Below, in pieces: positions 37,301 to 48,139 of a stretch of 64,000 nt of DNA. How positions within the stretch are numbered: position 1 is the first letter of the stretch; each line of letters opens with the position of its first letter. Under the pieces are notes generated by a model that saw nothing but the letters and a program-made list of their open reading frames with translations, was not told the origin of the DNA and searched no databases. Position numbers and translations under genes: made by a program. Origin of the DNA: Anisus vortex (lineage: Eukaryota; Mollusca; Gastropoda; Planorbidae); contig OX421497.1 in NCBI GenBank assembly GCA_949126835.1, positions 4,811,648-4,875,647 on the forward strand, given 5' to 3'.

Positions 37301-39148
37301 TATTTGTTGTGATGTCTATATAGATCTATTTGTTGTGATGTCTATATAGATCCATTGCTGTGATGTCTATATAGATCCGTTGTTGTGATGTCCATATAGA
37401 TCCATTGTTGTGATGTCCATATAGATCTATTTGTTGTGATGTCTATATAGATCCATTGTTGTGATGTCTATATAGATCCATTGTTGTGATGTCCATATAG
37501 ATCTATTTGTTGTGATGTCTATATAGATCCGTTGTTGTGATGTCCATATAGATCCATTGTTGTGATGTCCATATAGATCTATTTGTTGTGATGTCTATAT
37601 AGATCTATTTGTTGTGATGTCTATATAGATCCATTGTTGTGATGTCCATATAGATCTATTTGTTGTGATGTCTATATAGATCCATTGTTGTGATGTCTAT
37701 ATAGATCCACTTTTTTAATGTTTATATAGATCCATTGTTGTGATGTCTATAGGTTATAGATCCATTGTTGTGATTTCTTAATAGATTCATAGTTGTGATG
37801 TCTATATAGATCCATTGCTGTGATGTCTATGTAGATATATTTGTTGTGATGTCTATATAGATCCATTGCTGTGATGTCTATGTAGATATATTTGTTGTGA
37901 TGTCTATATAGATCCATTGTTGTGATGTCTATATAGATCTATTGTTGTGATGTCCATATAGATCTATTTGTTGTGATGTCTATATAGATCCATTGTTGTG
38001 ATGTCCATATAGATCCATTGTTGTGATGTCCATATAGATCTATTTGTTGTGATGTCTATATAGATCCATTGTTGTGATGTCTATATTGATCCATTTTTTT
38101 AATGTTTATATAGATCCATTGTTGTGATGTCTATAGGTTATAGATCCATTGTTGTGATTTCTTAATAGATTCATAGTTGTGATGTCTATATAGATCCATT
38201 GTTGTGATGTCCATATAGATCCATTGTTGTGATGTCTATATAGATCCATTGTTGTGATGTCCATATAGATCTATTTGTTGTGATGTCTATATAGATCCAT
38301 TGTTGTGATGTCTATATTGATCCATTTTTTTAATGTTTATATAGATCCATTGTTGTGATGTCTATAGGTTATAGATCCATTGTTGTGATTTCTTAATAGA
38401 TTCATAGTTGTGATGTCTATATAGATCCATTGCTGTGATGTCTATATAGATCCATTGTTGTGATGTCTATATAGATCTATTTGTTGTGATGTCTATATAG
38501 ATCCATTGTTGTGATGTCTATATAGATCCATTGTTGTGATGTCTATATAGATCTATTTGTTGTGATGTCTATATAGATCTATTTGTTGTGATGTCTATAT
38601 AGATCCATTGTTGTGATGTCTATATAGATCTATTTGTTGTGATGTCTATATAGATCTATTTATTGTGATGTCTATATAGATCTATTTGTTGTGATGTCTA
38701 TATAGATTCATTGTTGTGATGTCCATATAGATCTATTTGTTGTGATGTCTATATAGATCTATTTGTTGTGATGTCTATATAGATCCATTGTTGTGAATAC
38801 TATATAGATCTATTTGTTGTGATGTCTATATAGATCTATTTGTTGTGATGTCTATATAGATCTATTTGTTGTGATGTCTATATAGATTCATTGTTGTGAT
38901 GTCCATATAGATCTATTTGTTGTGATGTCTATATAGATCCATTGTTGTGATGTCCATATAGATCCATTGTTGTGATGTCCATATAGATCTATTTGTTGTG
39001 ATGTCTATATAGATTCATTGTTGTGATGTCCATATAGATCTATTTGTTGTGATGTCTATATAGATTCATTGTTGTGATGTCTCTATAGATCCATTGTTGT
39101 GATGTCTATATAGATCTATTTGTTGTGATGTCCATATAGATCCATTGT
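34360..39148. repeat. Large satellite, 25/26-bp units, ~185 copies (~4.8 kb)
   Basis: Unit TTGTTGTGATGTCTATATAG then ATCTAT; an ATTTG/ATTG difference gives 26 or 25 bp. Variants include ATCCAT for ATCTAT, TCCATATAG for TCTATATAG and GTAATG for GTGATG. The left part is mostly ATCTAT, the right part mostly ATCCAT. Both CTATATAG and ATAGATCTAT inside the unit are palindromes. A rarer variant block with CTATAGGTTATAG occurs at 37751, 38133 and 38364. Confidence 0.97.
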
Positions 39149-39359
39149 AGAATTGCGTGTACACATACATAAATTAGACCTACACTATTACGCAAACTTT
39201 GTCAGGGACCCATTAGCTTAAGAAAATATTTTTCAAAATAACACAAGATCAAGTTCAAATTACAAATGAGTGAAAACAGCAAATTTATATTTAGAAACGT
39301 TTCATGGAGGAAGGTTAAAAAGCAAAGTAGTACTAATACATTACGCACTTAAATTCTTA

Positions 39360-39600
39360 CTTGGAAATGCAAGACAATTGTCTAATTAGCTTCGCAGAAA
39401 GACTTAGAGATGCAAGCACATTTATTGTTCTCCATACGAGGACAAACGTGTTTATATTATTTTTCGCCCAGAGTGGCATCCGGCCACGGAATGGGTTGCC
39501 TGAACAAATCCGGAAGAACAGCTTAGCATCATTTAAAACACTTATCAAATCAAGACGAGGCCTTTTTTTTTATCACATTGCGCCCTTCTACATAAACATA
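39360..39600 (+). mobile_element. LINE 3' end, family D
   Basis: The plus strand encodes IRPRNGLPEQIRKNSLASFK then TLIKS, the C-terminal end of a CR1/Jockey-like reverse transcriptase ORF. Confidence 0.65.
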
Positions 39601-39727
39601 CATGGCGCAATTCTATATTAAACGAAAACAAAACAAATTAAAAAAAAATTATTATGAATTAATTTGAAATGCTCCGCGGTGCTCATCTAAAGAAGCCACG
39701 GCTAGTTGGGCGCCAAAGATGTAAAAA

Positions 39728-40008
39728 AAAGTAAAGTAAAGTTCCCGTCGGCCCAAATTGATCTATAGGAACGGTGACACAGCGTTCACCAGTTTCTGTG
39801 GAGACGGCATACTAGGGTATTGTGTGGCCAGACCAGTGCCCAGCCTCCCTTTACTTTATCCCAACTAAAGTCAGGTACCCATCAGAGCTGGGTGGACTCA
39901 GGGACACCACCCAGACCCGATAACAAATCATATCCTTCACCAGGATTCGAACCCAGGACCTTTGGTACACCATCCGAACGCGCTGCCGTATGGCCACCGC
40001 GCCCCATG
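39728..40008 (-). mobile_element. tRNA-derived SINE family 1, copy
   Basis: Read in reverse: GGCGCGGTGGCCATACGGCA, GGGTTCGAATCCTGGTGAAG, then the tail GGGAACTTTACTTTACTTT. Ends ~125 nt before an ASCC3 exon. Confidence 0.82.
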
Positions 40009-40132
40009 CTAAAGATGTACACTTTGAGCCTGTACACATTGTACACAAACTGCTGCCCCATACATAATAATAACATCGATGCAGTTGGTGTAATAGTTCT
40101 ATTCCAATGTGTTTGTGTTTCTCAATTCACAG

Positions 40133-40244
40133 TTTTTACCACCTGGAGAACACGGACCACGCCAGCATCAACAAATATCTGTCGGGCCTGGTGGGCAAGT
40201 CGCTGATGGAGCTGGAGATGTCTTACTGCCTGGAGGTCGAGGAG
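40133..40244 (+). CDS. ASCC3: ASCC3 exon a (start of second Sec63 module)
   Basis: Acceptor TTCACAG|T at 40133, donor GAG|GTAAGC. It encodes FYHLENTDHASINKYLSGLV then GKSLMELEMSYCLEVEE. It enters in phase 2 (split codon) and leaves in phase 0. A minus-strand SINE ends about 125 nt upstream of its acceptor. Confidence 0.9.
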
Positions 40245-43200
40245 GTAAGCAATTCCGTCAGCAGGAGTAAGCCCCCCCCCCCCACTACTCCACAAGCAGC
40301 CAAGCACAGTAGTATCAGCAGCTAGCCATCACGCCCGTAGATCGACGTGCCTGTAAGAAATGGGCGCCAAGGACCGTGTCGCGGCCCACTCAGCTACCGA
40401 AACTCTTACCTATCTCGGGGTGGGCACCCAACACCTCGAACCTACTCAAGGCAAACGCCAACTCATTACAATTATTGGCTTAAGTGAAATTTTGTCAAAA
40501 GACCATTTGGTCCCGTGACATTTAGCCAAAAGAACAGTTGGATGCTTGACAGTTAGCCAAAAGAACAGTTGGATGCTTGACAGTTAGCCAAAAGAACAGT
40601 TGGATGCTTGACATTTAGCCAAAAGAACAGTTGGATGCTTGACATTTAGCCAAAAGAACAGTTGGTTCTATAACATTTGGCTAAACGAACATTTAATTTG
40701 TCTGCTTGACATAGCCAAAAGAATATTTGGATGCTTGACATTTAGCAAAAAGAACATTTGGATGCTTGACATTTAGCAAAAAGAACATTCAACCATGTGA
40801 CATTGTGTCGAGATACATTTGGCTACTTGGCCACGTGACAATTAGCCCTTAGGCCTAAATGTTTAGGCTAGGTGACATCTTGCCAAAAAGAACACTAAAA
40901 GCCGTGTGGACGACTGTCCCGGAATGCCGTTGAGTGAGCTAATTGCTAATTGTGTTTATTATTCTATCTTTCTGTTTACCCAGGACAACCGGACCATCAC
41001 ACCGAAGACCCTAGGCCGCATCGCCTCCTACTACTACCTGAAGCACGCCACGGTGAGAATGTTCCGTGACTCGCTGGGACCACAGAGCACCATCCCTGAG
41101 CTTATTGACGTCCTGTCGGTCAGTGAAGGCAGCAAAGACTTCTTTATATGTTTCTTCTTCTTCTTCATCATCATATTATTATGTTTCTTCTTTCCTGCGT
41201 ATGCTTCTTCTTCTTTTTTTTTGTATTGGTCAGAGTTTTGTTACTTTTTTTGTGTTGTTGTTGTTTTTATGGGGGGGGGGGTCTACTAACAGAGTATAAT
41301 GCTTACAACATAAGTGTGTAAGGAATGTACTTCTAGTGTATGACAGGTGGAATGAGAGTTGGGACAAGTCTGATAAAGGCTGAGAGGTCTGGCGGCATCT
41401 GCCCCGCCCTAACCGCGCCGACCCATGGTGGCGGCTAAACAGGTCTCTAATATCACAACTCCGCACTGGCCACTGCCCCATCGGGGCATACTTTGCCAGG
41501 TTCCGACCTAACTTCGACTCGCGGCGTCGCCACTGTGGGGAGGAGGAGGAGACAGTGGGGCACATCCTGCGGAAAAGCATTTGTGAGCTTTCGAAAAGAT
41601 GGGATGGGTGACTTATTTTCCACTGTTCTCTACGGAGATTTTGACGTGCTCAGATGCACGGCAGAGTACATATCCAGGGCTCTAATCAGTGGCGTATTTA
41701 GGCATGTTCCACATGTTCCATTGGAACAGGGGCCCCCACACAAAAGGGGCCCCCACTAATCCCAAAAAGATTTTTTTAAGTGACATCCCCATTCTTTCGT
41801 TGAAAATGTAAAATAAAATTCATTTATTCCCCTACAATTTTAAGCGTTCCAGTCAAACCAAGCTAAGCGCAACATAAAATTTATGATTTTACAGAATGTA
41901 ACATGAATTAACGGCACATTTCTTTGGTATGTGGAAGGCAGGGGCGATGCCACGAGGGGCATCCACATAAATTTGGGAACAGGGCCCCCACAATCCTGAA
42001 TACGGCCCTGGCTCAAATGGATTAATAATCCCAGCTCTCAGTCCAATCAGAGTTCAAGTCTGGTGTAAGATTATTTTCTCTAAGGAGCGCAAGTTCAAAT
42101 CTCTCCTCCTGGCCTTTCCCCTTACACTTTGCATGGACTCAACAGCTTATACATGTCACTTACTTTCCAACATTTGTTTTAATCTCCCAGAATGCAGCTG
42201 AGTTTGCAGAGCTTCCTGTCAGGCACAATGAAGATCAATTGAATGGGTGAGTTTCAGCTTCATTGCCTTTTTTTAAAACCGTATTATAAATATTAACAAT
42301 CAATAGTATTCTGTGACAAAATATAACAATTTTATCATGGAAAATATTTTTTTTCAAGAACATTTATTTTTTGTTTGTTTGTGCAGAGATTTAGCTAATC
42401 AGATCCCACTGGAGGTCAGCATGTCATCCCTAGACTCCTCCCACACCAAGGCCAACATCCTACTCCAGGCTTACTTCTCTCACCTGACGCTGCCCTCCTC
42501 TGACTACCATACGGACACCAAGTCAGTCCTGGACCAGGCCCTGCGTGTCCTGCAGGTACACCAGCTATTTGTGTCTTTGTTTATTTTGTTGTTCGGATGT
42601 TGGAATCGCTGTACATCCGGTGCATATTTTAGGGACAGGCCAATCGAACCATTGGCTGCTCCAGAGAGGTCTTTTGGTCATCACAATTGTTACAGTTCAG
42701 ATTTGAGTTCACTGTAACATGATGTGAAGAGTTAGATAGAGATTGAAGTTTTTCTCTAAATAAATGAAAATCATGAGGTCTTCACAAAAAGGAAATAATT
42801 TAATAACACAAGAAAGCATGATATTGTATGAGTATGAGGATTTGGATAAACGCTACTTCACCGGACCTATAGATCAAGTTTCCGCTGGGATACTTTTTAT
42901 TATTTGTGTGGAATAGTTTGTGTTTTTTTTTACTGATCTTTTTAAAAAATTTGTTGCTTGTTTTGTTGCTGTTGTTTGTTTACTTTTGTTTAGTGAATGG
43001 AAAGTTGTTGTTTGTTTTTTTGCGTTAGGCAATGCTGGATGTTGTATGATTCTTTCTTTTGTTCCACCAGGCAATGCTGGATGTTGTATGATTCTTTCTT
43101 TTGTTCCACCAGGCAATGCTGGATGTTGTATGATTCTTTCTTTTGTTCCACCAGGCAATGCTGGATGTTGCTGCAGACGACGGCTGGCTGGTGACCTCCC

Positions 43201-46200
43201 TCAACATCATCATGCTGATACAGATGGTGGTGCAGGGGAGGTGGTGGAACGACTCCACACTGCTGACCCTGCCGCACATTCAGACCTATCATGTTTCCTG
43301 TTTGAGGTACGCCGCCGCCGTATCCATGTCCTTAACTTAAAACAAGTGGGCCTTGTGAGTCTAGATGAGGGCCCCATGGTCATAAACATGATGGGCCTGT
43401 GACTGAGGATCAGGGCCTCGTGTTTGTCTATACGATTTACAGCTGGGCCTGAGAGTCAAGATGAGGGTCCCATATTTATCTAAATGACCTACAGCTGGGC
43501 CTGTGAGTCTAGTTCAGGGCCCCATATTTATATCCATAACTTACAGCTAGACCTTTGACTTAAAGGCAAAGGCCCCATGTTCATCTAATTTGAGTTACAG
43601 CCGAGACTTTGAGTCAAGATCAGGGCTGCAGGTCTATCCTTTCTTGATCTCTGGATTCAGATGTTTAGTAGATTTATAGTCGTTTTATGAGTGTTTCCCC
43701 CCAAAAATACTGGACAACGCTCTCCGGCTCTTGAGGCCAGAGTGTAACAATGTAAGGGGGTAGATCAAGGGAGGGAACCAAGATCCTGTCTAAGACTAGC
43801 CACCCCGCGGCATTCTGATAAGGCGTGTCATTGTAAAGGGAGCAGTCTCCACAGTACATGTAGAACCATTAACTCCCCACTTGCAAAATTCCCCTTGGAT
43901 CATTATCATGGTGGCTCGCTCGTATACCTGCACTGGCGCCCTAGTAGCACAAATCCCAGACTATAGGCCTGGTCATCTTGGCACCAGGGCAGGTTTGGAA
44001 CGGACTGTTGCACTCAGTGCTTCCTCCCCACAGAGGCTCGGGGCCTCTCTGCCATGCAATGAACCTTGGATGCGCAACAGGGGCTGTCCCCCATGCATTC
44101 ACCCACCGGTGTGCTCTTAATGCAAGCATATTTCAAACGATTTACACACTTCGCCAGACTTTGAGGCCCATGGGTACAGAAGTGAATAGTTTACCGATAT
44201 GAAATGATTTAATTAGCTATATTGGCCTTAGCTAGCGCACCTATATTGGCCTTAGCTAGCGCATCTATAGTGGCCTTAGCTAGCGCACCTATATTGGCCT
44301 TAGCTAAAGTACCTAATCAGGGACTTTTGGTAGACCTTTGACCTTTTACCTTTAGATCACTAAGTAAAAGAGCTGACGTCAAGAAATCACAAGAGTTGAA
44401 TGGGCCGATTGAAAGTTTACCCCAGCTGATGGACGTTTGCGACGGGGGACATCGGGCGCTGGGGTCTGTGCTGGACGGCATCATGGAACAGCAGCAGATC
44501 AACCAGGTGAATGTCACATTGTTTTCATATATGTCATGCAAATGTCAAAAGTGGATGACATAAAGATCAAATATACGCAACATTGTTATCATAAATGTCA
44601 TATAGAATTATAAAGTGAATAAAACAGATCCATTAAACATCACATTGTTTTTATGTATGTCGTGTGGATGTATGAAGTGAATGACTAATGTATATATGTT
44701 TTGTTTTTTTTCTTCATAAAACTTTACACTGTCTGCAGTTGTACGAGGTCCTGGTCGGCATGCCACAGATTGAAGTCAATGTGGAGGTCAAAGGTTGGCT
44801 ACCAGGAGACAAGCAGAGCACAGGGAAGCGGGTGGATATCCGATCCACTGGTTAGTGAACTCAATCCGGCTCACTTCTTATCTTCCTAATTAGTTTTTTG
44901 TCATTGTTACATTATTAGGTTATAAATTGGAAGATTATTGGTGGAGGAGAAACGTGGATGAAAACCAGCATTATGGGGCTGCAATGTGTCATTGTGAAGG
45001 TCTCAGATTCAAATCCCTGGTGTTACTTAATACAAGGCAGTTTAAGACTTTTAGCCACGCTTACTTTGGATGGTTTGGAAGAGCTTTTTAGTTGAGGAAC
45101 CTGATGCTGACCACATATGATGCCTTGTATGGTGTGGCCAAAGATACTTGTAGATCAGAAAAAAACAGTCAACCTTTCCACTGCTACTAGTCTATATCTC
45201 ACTATATCTCACTATATCTCACTATATCTCACTATATCTCACTTTCCACTGCTACTAGTCTATATCTCACTATATCTCACTATATCTCACTATATCTCAC
45301 TATATCTCACTATATCTCACTATATCTCACTTTCCACTGCTACTAGTCTATATCTCACTATATCTCACTATATCTCACTATATCTCACTATATCTCACTT
45401 TCCACTGCTACTAGTCTATATCTCACTATATCTCACTATATCTCACTATATCTCACTATATCTCACTATATCTCACTTTCCACTGCTACTAGTCTATATC
45501 TCACTATATCTCACTATATCTCACTATATCTCACTATATCTCACTATATCTCACTATATCTCATTATATCTCACTTTCCACTGCTACTAGTCTATATCTC
45601 ACTATATCTCACTATATCTCACTATATCTCACTATATCTCACTATATCTCACTATATCTCACTTTCCACTGCTACTAGTCTATATCTCACTATATCTCAC
45701 TATATCTCACTATATCTCACTATATCTCACTATATCTCACTATATCTCACTATATCTCACTATATCTCACTATATCTCACTTTCCACTGCTACTAGTCTA
45801 TATCTCACTATATCTCACTATATCTCACTATATCTCACTATATCTCACTATATCTCACTATATCTCACTATATCTCACTATATCTCACTATATCTCACTA
45901 TATCTCACTATATCTCACTTTCCACTGCTACTAGTCTATATCTCACTATATCTCACTATATCTCACTATATCTCACTATATCTCACTATATCTCACTATA
46001 TCTCACTATATCTCACTTTCCACTGCTACTAGTCTATATCTCACTATCGTTCTGCTTCCCTCCCCACCTGCACTTATAAAAAACACACCCACACAACTAT
46101 GGGGAAACTAATTCTTAGAACTGTTATATTTTGTACAAATTGTAATGATTTATTAAAGTTTTTATAAAAATGGATACTTTTACCTGGTTCTAAAGGATTT

Positions 46201-48078
46201 CTCTCAATTTACCCAGCTCTAATGTGTACCTGACATTACTTGGGGTAAATTAAACACAGCTGGGCATTGTACAGGAGACACAATCATTTTGTATGCCATT
46301 ACCACGGAAACTGCCAAACACTGCTTAGGGACCAACCCGGTCTAAAAGGCATACTTTTTAGGCATACATTTTTTTGTTAAATGTTATTTAAAACAGAGGA
46401 TGAAAGCTGTAGTTTAAATATTGTACTCTTCTGACGTCCGTGTCTTCATTCCTTGAACACAAGTTGATTGGTCAATTGTATGTCTAACTTTGATGTTTCT
46501 GCAGGTGGCGTCAGGTCGGAAAGTTGTTGGACACCCGTCCATGCAGACCAAGAATACGTACTGGCTGTCTCACTGAGAAGGTTGAACTTAAAGAAGGCAA
46601 GTATACAACACTTCCGCAATACGCTTTCATGAATAATATATTTGTTTTTGTATGTTGTTGTTTTTTTTAAAAAAGGGAATAACTAACTAGTCAAGTTAAG
46701 TACTTGGGCTACCTATACACAATACAGTTTAACATTAAGACATTTCACAACTACAGTATAAATTGGTTTGTGAATTATCTTATAATTATACATTACAGAT
46801 GCTCCTTCTATAAAGAAGATTATTGTATCCTATGCTCATCAATGGTCCAGTCTTGCATTTTTATTAGTGTTTTAAATGATGTTAGGTTATTGGTTTTCTT
46901 GGTTTGTTCAGGCAACCCATTCCAGGCTAGGATGCCACTCGGGAAAAAAGAGTATTTATATTTATCAATAATTTTAGAGTAAGAGCCTTGTTTTGAATAC
47001 ATAGAATATTATATATGTTACGCCCACAGTGTCATTGCCCAGGTCATGAACAAACAACTTTTGTTGCCCCTTTAAGTAAAGAAGTTTTAAATAGGCTAAA
47101 TATAATAATTATAGTCTAGGTCCTTGGCTAATAGAAACCCTTTATCGTCTACTATGTTATCTTTAATATTGTATCGCCACTCCCAATTCTTATTTTTTTC
47201 AAATTATATAGAAAGGAATCATTTTTATAAAGCTCTCTTTACTATTAGGTAGTACTAAGTGCATTATATTTTGTTTCAAGAAATGTGTTTTGTTTTTATA
47301 CTTTTAGCCTCATGTCTAATAGATGAAAAATATAAATCTATGGCTAATAAAAAAATCAGTTAAAATCCCAAAAAAATTTTTGGGTTAAATATTAGCAAAT
47401 AAAGATCTACGGGCCTTTGCCCAGTTCATAAAATGGGCAAAAAGTTGCACAGTTCATTAACTGGGTAATTACACTATCTGTGCGTATTATATATACACTA
47501 CCAGACATCAGGATTTCTTACATATATAGTTGTAAATTGGTTACCGTAGTTCATTATAATGTGCAAAGTTTGGGAATAGTTTGAGAATTTTAAAATGATT
47601 TTTAGATAGAATAAGAACCCTAATTAAGGCATGTACATTATCTGTAATAACACTCGCATATTATTATGCCTATTAGAAAAACACAGATTGCATAGGTCTT
47701 CACTATTATATATTCAAAAGCTATGTGTGTCTTTATTGTTTATTTTTTCTTGTTCAGAAAACAGACAGCAAGGCTCATTCCTTAAGTTTCCCGAAGCCCA
47801 AAGATGAAGGCTGGGTCATAGTGGTCGGCAACGTGGAAACCAGGGAAGTCATTGCCCTGAAGCGGGTCGGCTGCGTCAGGTCGCGCTCCAGCGCCAACAT
47901 CTCCGTCTTCACGCCCGAGGCCGTGGGGCGGGTCGTCTACACCGTTTACCTGATGAGCGACGCCTACCAGGGGCTCGACCAGCAGTTTGACGTCTGCCTG
48001 AACGTGGTGGAGGCCAGCATTGAGGCCCAGGTCAACTCGGAGTTGAAGGCTGGTGACGATGACGAGGACAGTTGGTGA
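40133..48078 (+). CDS. ASCC3: ASCC3 (activating signal cointegrator 1 complex subunit 3), last nine exons
   Basis: Exons 40133-40244, 40984-41118, 42191-42246, 42387-42555, 43155-43306, 44356-44506, 44739-44850, 46505-46596 and 47758-48078 join in frame to about 432 residues plus TGA. They match the C-terminal Sec63-like module of ASCC3: RTITPKTLGRIASYYYLKHA, LPVRHNED, SHTKANILLQA, DTDTKSVLDQALRV, HADQEYVL, DEGW, ALKRVG and YLMSDAYQGLDQQ. The related helicase SNRNP200/Brr2 differs at these places. ASCC3 is a ~2,200-residue tandem Ski2-like DExH helicase of the ASC-1 complex; it splits collided ribosomes in quality control and unwinds DNA for ALKBH3 in alkylation repair. The helicase cassettes and the first Sec63 module are not in the window upstream. 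The coding frame is intact, and one intron has a GC donor. The very C-terminus (DDDEDSW) is acidic. Confidence 0.95.
40495..40810. repeat. 31-bp repeat in ASCC3 intron
   Basis: ACATTTAGCCAAAAGAACAG then TTGGATGCTTG; about ten copies, between ASCC3 exons a and b. Confidence 0.92.
40984..41118 (+). CDS. ASCC3: ASCC3 exon b
   Basis: 135 nt, 45 codons, phase 0 at both ends; acceptor TACCCAG|GAC, donor CTGTCG|GTCAGT. It carries the highly conserved GRIASYYYLKHATVRMF segment of the Sec63 helical bundle and ends IPELIDVLS. Confidence 0.95.
41345..41640 (+). pseudogene. LINE ORF2 3'-terminal remnant
   Basis: The plus strand reads TGHCPIGAYFARFRPNFDSR then RRHCGEEEETVGHILRKS: the TGHCPL..YL.RF...C..C...EET..HIL motif of LINE ORF2 C-termini. 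Upstream stop codons show it is dead. It lies in an ASCC3 intron. Confidence 0.75.
41687..42010. mobile_element. 324-bp nonautonomous DNA element, second copy
   Basis: Begins CAGTGGCGTATTTAGG and ends ATACGGCCCTG; octamers GCTCTAAT and GCTCAAAT flank it (7 of 8). Reverse complement of the 26738-27060 element; in an ASCC3 intron. Confidence 0.85.
42191..42246 (+). CDS. ASCC3: ASCC3 exon c
   Basis: 56-nt micro-exon, acceptor TCCCAG|AAT, donor AATGG|GTGAGT, phase 0 in and 2 out. It encodes NAAEFAELPVRHNEDQLN; LPVRHNED is a family signature. Confidence 0.92.
42387..42555 (+). CDS. ASCC3: ASCC3 exon d
   Basis: Acceptor GTGCAG|A, donor CTGCAG|GTACAC. It encodes DLANQIPLEVSMSSLDSSHT, KANILLQAYFSHLTLPSSDY and HTDTKSVLDQALRVLQ, the helix-hairpin-helix region of the Sec63 module. 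Confidence 0.95.
43029..43154 (+). repeat. Three tandem copies of an ASCC3 3' splice site (42 bp each)
   Basis: Units 43029-43070, 43071-43112 and 43113-43154 each contain the first 16 nt of exon e (GCAATGCTGGATGTTG), then TATGATTCTTTCTTTTGTTC and CACCAG. So AG acceptors precede 43029, 43071, 43113 and 43155. The period is 14 codons, but each upstream copy meets TGA after AMLDVV. Confidence 0.95.
43155..43306 (+). CDS. ASCC3: ASCC3 exon e
   Basis: The true exon follows the fourth of four acceptor-like AGs; only this copy stays open (AMLDVAADDGWLVTSLNIIM), while the three upstream copies read AMLDVV then TGA. It continues LIQMVVQGRWWNDSTLLTLP and leaves in phase 2 at TTGAG|GTACGC. Confidence 0.95.
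43330..43645. repeat. ~60-bp degenerate repeat right after ASCC3 exon e
   Basis: Motifs GGGCCTGTGAGTCTAG, AGGGCCCCATATTTATC and ACTTACAGCT recur about five times. Confidence 0.8.
43660..44210. other. ASCC3 intron, GC-richer unclassified segment
   Basis: Looks like repeat-derived DNA (GGCACCAGGGCAGGTTTGGA; ATGCATTCACCCACCGGTGT), but I cannot assign a family. Confidence 0.35.
44215..44315. repeat. 24-bp repeat, four copies
   Basis: CTATATTGGCCTTAGCTAGC-type units just upstream of ASCC3 exon f. Confidence 0.9.
44356..44506 (+). CDS. ASCC3: ASCC3 exon f
   Basis: Acceptor CTTTAG|A, donor CAACCAG|GTGAAT. It encodes SLSKRADVKKSQELNGPIES then LPQLMDVCDGGHRALGSVLD and GIMEQQQINQ. Less conserved than its neighbours, as expected for this part of the family, but phase 2 in and 0 out fit exactly. 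Confidence 0.88.
44739..44850 (+). CDS. ASCC3: ASCC3 exon g
   Basis: Acceptor CTGCAG|TTG, donor CACTG|GTTAGT. It encodes LYEVLVGMPQIEVNVEVKGW then LPGDKQSTGKRVDIRST: the first strands of the C-terminal FN3-like fold of Sec63 modules. Confidence 0.9.
45175..46050. repeat. 10-bp TATATCTCAC array with 18-bp punctuation
   Basis: The spacer TTTCCACTGCTACTAGTC starts at 45175, 45243, 45331, 45399, 45477, 45575, 45663, 45781, 45919 and 46017; between spacers stand 5, 7, 5, 6, 8, 7, 10, 12 and 8 decamers. In the intron between ASCC3 exons g and h. Confidence 0.96.
46190..46365 (+). mobile_element. tRNA-derived SINE family 1, 3' part
   Basis: TTTACCCAGCTCTAATGTGT, ACCTGACATTACTTGGGGTA, GGGCATTGT and CCACGGAAACTGCCAAACAC; the tRNA head is missing. 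Confidence 0.7.
46505..46596 (+). CDS. ASCC3: ASCC3 exon h (followed by a GC donor)
   Basis: Acceptor TCTGCAG|GT. It encodes GVRSESCWTPVHADQEYVLA then VSLRRLNLKK. HADQEYVL fixes the frame. The exon ends AAG|GCAAGT; no GT donor near by would preserve frame, so a GC-AG intron is called. Confidence 0.9.
46597..46602 (+). promoter_or_regulatory. GC-type 5' splice site (AAG|GCAAGT)
   Basis: The ASCC3 intron 46597-47757 starts GCAAGT and ends TTCAG. Strong match elsewhere to the U1 consensus is typical of GC-AG introns. Confidence 0.85.
46800..46995 (-). mobile_element. LINE 3' end, family D
   Basis: The minus strand encodes FFPSGILAWNGLPEQTKKTN then NLTSFKTLIK, best-preserved copy of this LINE C-terminus. 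Confidence 0.7.
47758..48078 (+). CDS. ASCC3: ASCC3 last exon
   Basis: Acceptor TTGTTCAG|AAA, stop TGA at 48076-48078; 106 residues. Conserved blocks FPKPKDEGW, EVIALKRVG, VYLMSDAYQGLDQQFD and NVVEASIEAQVN identify ASCC3. GC-rich third positions contrast with the AT-rich introns, a sign of true coding DNA. Confidence 0.97.
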   Translation, partial: KTDSKAHSLSFPKPKDEGWVIVVGNVETREVIALKRVGCVRSRSSANISVFTPEAVGRVVYTVYLMSDAYQGLDQQFDVCLNVVEASIEAQVNSELKAGDDDEDSW

Positions 48079-48139
48079 TTGGACGGATATACATATCAAT
48101 GACATATTAAATCAACTGGATATATGACAAAAGAAACTG

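Noticed and set aside
34360..39148. Centromere or replication origin call for the satellite
   Set aside because: AT-rich palindromic units fit but sequence alone cannot show it; left as a satellite.
45117..45590. 157-residue frame YLTISHYISL
   Set aside because: Decamer repeat in an ASCC3 intron.
40133..48078. SNRNP200/Brr2 as identity of the Sec63 exons
   Set aside because: The blocks DEGW, ALKRVG, LDQQ and HADQEYVL match ASCC3; Brr2 has different residues at these places.
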